Positions 4,488 to 6,672 of a stretch of 6,672 nt of DNA are shown here, in pieces; within the stretch, counting starts at the first letter, position 1; every line of letters begins with the position of its first letter. Both the position numbers and the translations under genes were made by a program. Below the pieces are notes generated by a model. That model searched no databases and had not been told where the DNA came from. It was given only the letters and a program-made list of their open reading frames with translations. Origin of the DNA: Candidatus Omnitrophota bacterium (lineage in GTDB: Bacteria > Omnitrophota > Gorgyraeia > Zapsychrales > Fredricksoniimonadaceae); contig JAHFGE010000086.1 in assembly GCA_023247575.1 (NCBI GenBank), forward strand, positions 1-6,672, in the 5' to 3' direction.

Positions 4488-5369
4488 ATGGACAATCTTG
4501 ATCAATTGGAATCTCAAAGCGTTTATATTTTGCGCGAAGCCTACCGCGAGTTTAAGTCCCTGGCCATGCTGTGGTCTATTGGTAAAGACTCGACGGTGCT
4601 TTTGTGGCTGGCCCGCAAGGCCTTTTTTGGCCACGTGCCGTTTCCTTTGGTGCATATTGATACCAGCTACAAGATCCCCGAGATGATTCAATATCGGGAT
4701 AAGCTGGCCATGGAATGGAAGTTAAACATGATTGTAGGCAAAAATACCCAGGCTTTAAAAGAAAAGCGCACCTTTCCCGATGGGGTCATTGATCGCATCG
4801 CTTGCTGCAAGGCACTTAAGACTGAGGCTTTGAAGAATACTCTTTCCGGAGAATGGCCGCGCTGGCGCCTCAATCATCAAACGGGCCAGTATGAGATCGA
4901 CACCAATATTGAACCTTATACCGGCGTTATCGTCGGTGCCAGGGCTGATGAAGAAGGCAGCCGCTCCAAGGAACGTTATTTCTCACCGCGGGATCGCAAC
5001 AGCGACTGGGATGTAGGGGATCAGCCTCCGGAATTGTGGAATCAATTCAAGACGGATTTTGCCCCTGGCACGCATATCCGCATTCATCCATTATTGGACT
5101 GGACGGAGCTTAACATTTGGGAATATATAGAAAAAGAACATATTCCTGTGGTGCCTTTATATTTTGACCAGGGCGAAGGCAGACGCTATCGTTCTTTGGG
5201 CTGCTATCCGTGTACATTTCCGGTTGATTCAGCGGCCAAGAATGTCAGTGATATCGTGAAGGAATTAAGAGAAGGCAAGTTTAAAAATATTGCCGAGCGC
5301 TCCGGCCGTGCTCAGGATAAGGAAGACGGTGGGGGGCTTGAGACCTTGCGCAAAGAAGGATACATGTAG
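4488..5369 (+). CDS. cysD: ATP sulfurylase small subunit, four-cysteine variant
   Basis: The 293-residue subunit forms APS from sulfate and ATP, with the reaction driven by the GTPase CysN encoded next. The PP-loop SIGKDS (30-35), LARKAF (41-46), the HIDTSYKIPEM region (56-66), GARADEEGSRSKER (150-163) and the C-terminal SGRAQDKE...LRKEGYM match the CysD family; E. coli CysD, about 302 residues, ends similarly. The start is placed at 4488 because DQLESQSVYILRE aligns with the usual N-terminus; GGAGG is 13 nt upstream, rather far. An in-frame ATG at 4443 with GAGG before it would add 15 residues. Unusually, the only cysteines are C106-C107 and C239-x2-C242, in positions like those of the cluster ligands of APS reductase. 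E. coli CysD lacks this set. Confidence 0.92.
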   Translation: MDNLDQLESQSVYILREAYREFKSLAMLWSIGKDSTVLLWLARKAFFGHVPFPLVHIDTSYKIPEMIQYRDKLAMEWKLNMIVGKNTQALKEKRTFPDGVIDRIACCKALKTEALKNTLSGEWPRWRLNHQTGQYEIDTNIEPYTGVIVGARADEEGSRSKERYFSPRDRNSDWDVGDQPPELWNQFKTDFAPGTHIRIHPLLDWTELNIWEYIEKEHIPVVPLYFDQGEGRRYRSLGCYPCTFPVDSAAKNVSDIVKELREGKFKNIAERSGRAQDKEDGGGLETLRKEGYM

Positions 5370-5393
5370 GGGCACGGCATGCCGTGCCCCTAC
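5366..5393. repeat. Perfect 28-bp palindrome containing the cysD stop codon
   Basis: GTAGGGGCACGGCA (5366-5379) is followed directly by its exact reverse complement (5380-5393). The TAG at 5367-5369 ends cysD. GTAGGGGCACGGCATGCC-type palindromes are, from memory, a widespread dispersed repeat in environmental genomes. It fills most of the cysD/cysN gap and would form a very stable RNA hairpin without a T-run. Confidence 0.9.
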
Positions 5394-5401
5394 GGGGAAT
5401 C

Positions 5402-6672
5402 ATGATGCAACATCGTGAGCAGATGAATGTCGTTATCGTCGGGCATGTGGACCATGGTAAAAGTACCTTGGTGGGACGCCTTTTGGCAGATACCGGTTCT
5501 TTACCGCAAGGAAAATTAGAAGCGGTTAGAGCTAACTGTGAGCAGCGTCATGCCAAGCCCTTTGAATATGCCTTTTTACTCGATGCCCTTAAAGACGAAC
5601 AGTCCCAGGGGATCACCATCGACACGGCCCGTTGTTTTTTCAAATCGGCCAAGCGTGATTACATCATCATCGATGCTCCTGGCCATATTGAATTTTTAAA
5701 AAATATGATTTCTGGCGCTGCGCGTGCCGAGGCGGCATTACTGGTCATTGATGCCCATGAAGGCATCAAAGAAAATTCCAAACGCCATGGCTATATGATG
5801 CGTTTTTTAGGGATCAAAAATGTGGCGGTGTGCGTCAATAAAATGGATCTGGTCGGGTTTGATCAAAAAATTTTTGAGCAGATCAAAACCGATTGCAGCA
5901 AATTTCTTCATGACATTGATTTAAAACCCAAGAGTTTTATTCCTATTGCGGCTTTCCACGGTGATAACATTGTCAGTTCCTCTTCCCATATGCCTTGGTA
6001 TAAGGGGAGTTCTATTTTGGAAGCGTTGGATAGTTTTGAGAAAGCTGCTCCTAAAGAATTTCAAGTTTTTCGTATGCCGGTGCAGGATATCTATAAATTT
6101 ACCGAGGAAGATGATGATCGACGCATGGTGGCTGGCCGCATTGAAACAGGAACGGTTCAATGTGGCGATGAGGTTGCTTTCTTGCCCTCAGGCAAGAAGA
6201 GCCGTATCAAAACCATTGAATATTTTAACGGCCCAGTTAAAACGCAAGCTGTGGCCGGGGAAAGTGGTGGTTTTACTTTTGAGACGGAAATTTATATCCG
6301 CCCCGGCGAGATGATGGTGAAACCTTCCGAAAAAATGCCTCAAGTGGCGACTAAATTCAGGGCCAGTGTCTTTTGGATGGGAAAACAGCCGCTGGTGAAG
6401 GATAAAACTTATAAGCTCAAAATGACCACCCAGCAAGTACCGGTGGCGGTCGCTGATATCGTGGGGGTCTTAAATACGGCGGAACTGGTTTCCAGCCACA
6501 AGTCCCACGTGGATCGTCATGAAGTCGGGGAAGTGATTTTTGAGGCTTTAAAGCCCGTGGCTTTTGATCTGATCGCAGATATCGCCCAGACAGGCCGCTT
6601 TGTTCTGGTGGATAATTATGAAATTTCCGGCGGGGGAATTATTTTAGCGGCGGTTTTTGATAGCGACAGCTT
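5402..6672 (+). CDS. cysN: ATP sulfurylase GTPase subunit, 3' partial
   Basis: I read this frame directly from the sequence: it is open from 5402 to the window end, 423 codons. It is an EF-Tu-like GTPase with G1 GHVDHGKST (14-22), G2 GITID (70-74), G3 DAPGH (91-95) and G4 NKMD (146-149), followed by beta-barrel domains 2 and 3. Paired with CysD, GTP hydrolysis drives APS synthesis. E. coli CysN is about 475 residues with GSVDDGKST at G1, so this protein is the more EF-Tu-like variant. The visible end, GRFVLVDNYEISGGGII, is where I recall CysN being joined to an APS kinase (CysC) domain in fused proteins, so a CysNC fusion is possible beyond the edge. ATG ATG at 5402/5405 leaves the exact start open; GGGGA at 5394-5398 is the likely ribosome binding site and its spacing slightly favours 5405. 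Confidence 0.92.
   Translation, partial: MMQHREQMNVVIVGHVDHGKSTLVGRLLADTGSLPQGKLEAVRANCEQRHAKPFEYAFLLDALKDEQSQGITIDTARCFFKSAKRDYIIIDAPGHIEFLKNMISGAARAEAALLVIDAHEGIKENSKRHGYMMRFLGIKNVAVCVNKMDLVGFDQKIFEQIKTDCSKFLHDIDLKPKSFIPIAAFHGDNIVSSSSHMPWYKGSSILEALDSFEKAAPKEFQVFRMPVQDIYKFTEEDDDRRMVAGRIETGTVQCGDEVAFLPSGKKSRIKTIEYFNGPVKTQAVAGESGGFTFETEIYIRPGEMMVKPSEKMPQVATKFRASVFWMGKQPLVKDKTYKLKMTTQQVPVAVADIVGVLNTAELVSSHKSHVDRHEVGEVIFEALKPVAFDLIADIAQTGRFVLVDNYEISGGGIILAAVFDSDS

Noticed and set aside
4465..4686. 73-residue frame starting in the hairpin before cysD
   Set aside because: It reads out of frame over the well-supported PP-loop region of cysD.
5921..6436. Several open frames on both strands within 5921-6436
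   Set aside because: All lie inside the continuous cysN frame, which has conserved GTPase motifs upstream; these are shadows.

Overview
The window looks like a bacterial chromosome fragment, probably from an uncultured lineage. The best taxonomic hint is the partial first gene. Its C-terminus has a GGID...TPVIFKITPV pattern that I associate, from memory only, with large hypothetical protein families of Candidatus Omnitrophota. Short GC-rich palindromes inside and between genes fit that kind of genome. I hold this assignment loosely.

Layout: 1-762 is the 3' part of an unrecognised gene carrying an in-frame 24-bp tandem repeat and a small dispersed-type palindrome. 845-1213 encodes a small retropepsin-like aspartic protease behind a good sigma70-type promoter. 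1214-1653 has no gene but holds the most striking DNA in the window: twelve TTTAACGG boxes between 1360 and 1590, with box spacings of 13/38/12/22/20 bp repeated exactly (two complete 105-bp units and the start of a third). Directly downstream, 1654-2820 encodes a protein with an N-terminal winged helix-turn-helix, one or two membrane segments and a coiled coil of about 140 residues. A box array next to a DNA-binding coiled-coil gene recalls the KfrA type of self-regulating or segregation-linked protein. The membrane segments would make it a possible DNA-to-membrane tether. This is the best candidate for an undescribed system here.

2856-6672 is an assimilatory sulfate-reduction operon: promoter with an overlapping operator-like dyad, DUF2061 membrane protein, Rrf2-family regulator, APS reductase (cysH), ATP sulfurylase small subunit (cysD) and ATP sulfurylase GTPase subunit (cysN, cut by the window end). 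CysD/CysN would make APS from sulfate and ATP. CysH carries the full Cys-Cys...Cys-X2-Cys set of APS reductases and would reduce APS to sulfite without needing PAPS. The Rrf2 protein probably controls the operon and itself. CysD is unusual in having only four cysteines, arranged CC...CxxC like the iron-sulfur ligands of its neighbour CysH.

Three of the junctions in the sulfur operon carry strong inverted repeats: Rrf2/cysH, cysH/cysD and cysD/cysN. The cysH and cysD stop codons lie inside such palindromes. A perfect 26-bp palindrome also forms the last codons of the coiled-coil gene.
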